A DNA stretch of 5,687 bases. Source: Hungateiclostridiaceae bacterium UBA3934. Its GTDB lineage: Bacteria > Bacillota > Clostridia > Acetivibrionales > DTU013. Below, piece after piece: positions 5,572 through 5,687 of the stretch; positions within the stretch are counted from its first letter, which is position 1; each line of letters opens with the position of its first letter. Made by a program: the position numbers and the translations under genes. The DNA lies in the NCBI GenBank assembly GCA_002385815.1, contig DGEE01000161.1:1-5687 (forward strand), in the 5' to 3' direction. The notes under the pieces were generated by a model that saw only the letters and a list, made by a program, of their open reading frames with translations, was not told the DNA's origin and searched no databases.

Positions 5572-5687
5572 GGGAGTGTCCCGCGAACTGTGTAAATGGT
5601 ATAATCTCGCAATAATTTGTGCATAATTATAATGCTTTTATTCATGTTGCAGGATAGGGCAACGCTGAGGAGCGACCCGAGCGGCGC
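5572..5687. mobile_element. One end of an IS256-family insertion sequence, continuing past the window
   Basis: GGGAGTGTCCCGCGA followed directly by ACTGTGTAAAT looks like a terminal inverted repeat of IS256/Mutator-type elements, which commonly contain a 'TGTCC...TGTGTAAA' core. The DNA changes character here, ending GC-rich (GAGGAGCGACCCGAGCGGCG). No transposase coding is visible in these 116 bases, so the assignment rests on the terminal motif recalled from the family. The partner repeat and the target duplication would lie to the right of the window. Confidence 0.55.
5597..5605 (+). promoter_or_regulatory. Extended -10 box just inside the insertion-sequence end
   Basis: TGG-TATAAT is a consensus extended -10 directly inside the putative terminal repeat, reading into the element. 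The sequence at -35 (TGTCCC, 5577-5582) is poor. It may serve the transposase gene if this is the left end of the element. Confidence 0.35.

Noticed and set aside
5451..5645. Minus-strand open frame of 64 codons
   Set aside because: It crosses the end of the 154-residue gene and the insertion-sequence boundary, is antisense, and is simply AT-rich open sequence.
1..5687. CRISPR array, tRNA, rRNA or riboswitch
   Set aside because: I saw no regularly spaced repeats, no cloverleaf and no known aptamer motif on either strand.

Overview
The window looks like chromosomal accessory DNA from a Gram-positive, low-to-middle-GC Clostridia-type bacterium (Lachnospiraceae or Clostridium relatives are my best guess). 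The basis is the strong AGGAGG-type ribosome binding sites, a consensus extended -10 promoter, a WYL regulator and what looks like the end of an IS256-family insertion sequence. No gene here allows a firmer taxonomic call.

Bases 1-4743 hold one minus-strand transcription unit, read from right to left. A strong promoter at 4715-4743 has a small inverted repeat inside its spacer. It drives, in order: a nucleotidyltransferase that keeps its catalytic half but lacks the helical C-terminal half (4274-4648); a 378-residue protein of unknown function (3027-4163); a 685-residue protein with an unrecognised N-terminal half, a long coiled coil and a C-terminal segment that looks like a RelE/HigB-fold toxin domain (911-2968); and a WYL-domain transcription regulator whose last residues run off the left edge (1-814). 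Gaps between genes are 58 to about 110 bases, and I see no clear terminator between them.

Bases 4744-5051 are mostly non-coding, AT-rich and divergent in character. They hold a candidate degraded gene end and candidate promoters for the rightward gene. Bases 5052-5516 encode a 154-residue acidic/helical protein that I do not recognise, visibly AT-richer than the leftward genes. From 5572 to the right edge lies what appears to be one end of an IS256-family element.

My reading is inferential: the two unknown proteins and the WYL regulator form an uncharacterised stress or phage-defence module. The long coiled-coil protein would be the effector, with its RelE-like tip as the killing or RNA-cleaving part. 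WYL regulators often accompany defence operons, and the broken nucleotidyltransferase and the insertion sequence fit an accessory, rearranged locus. No defence activity is demonstrated by the sequence.
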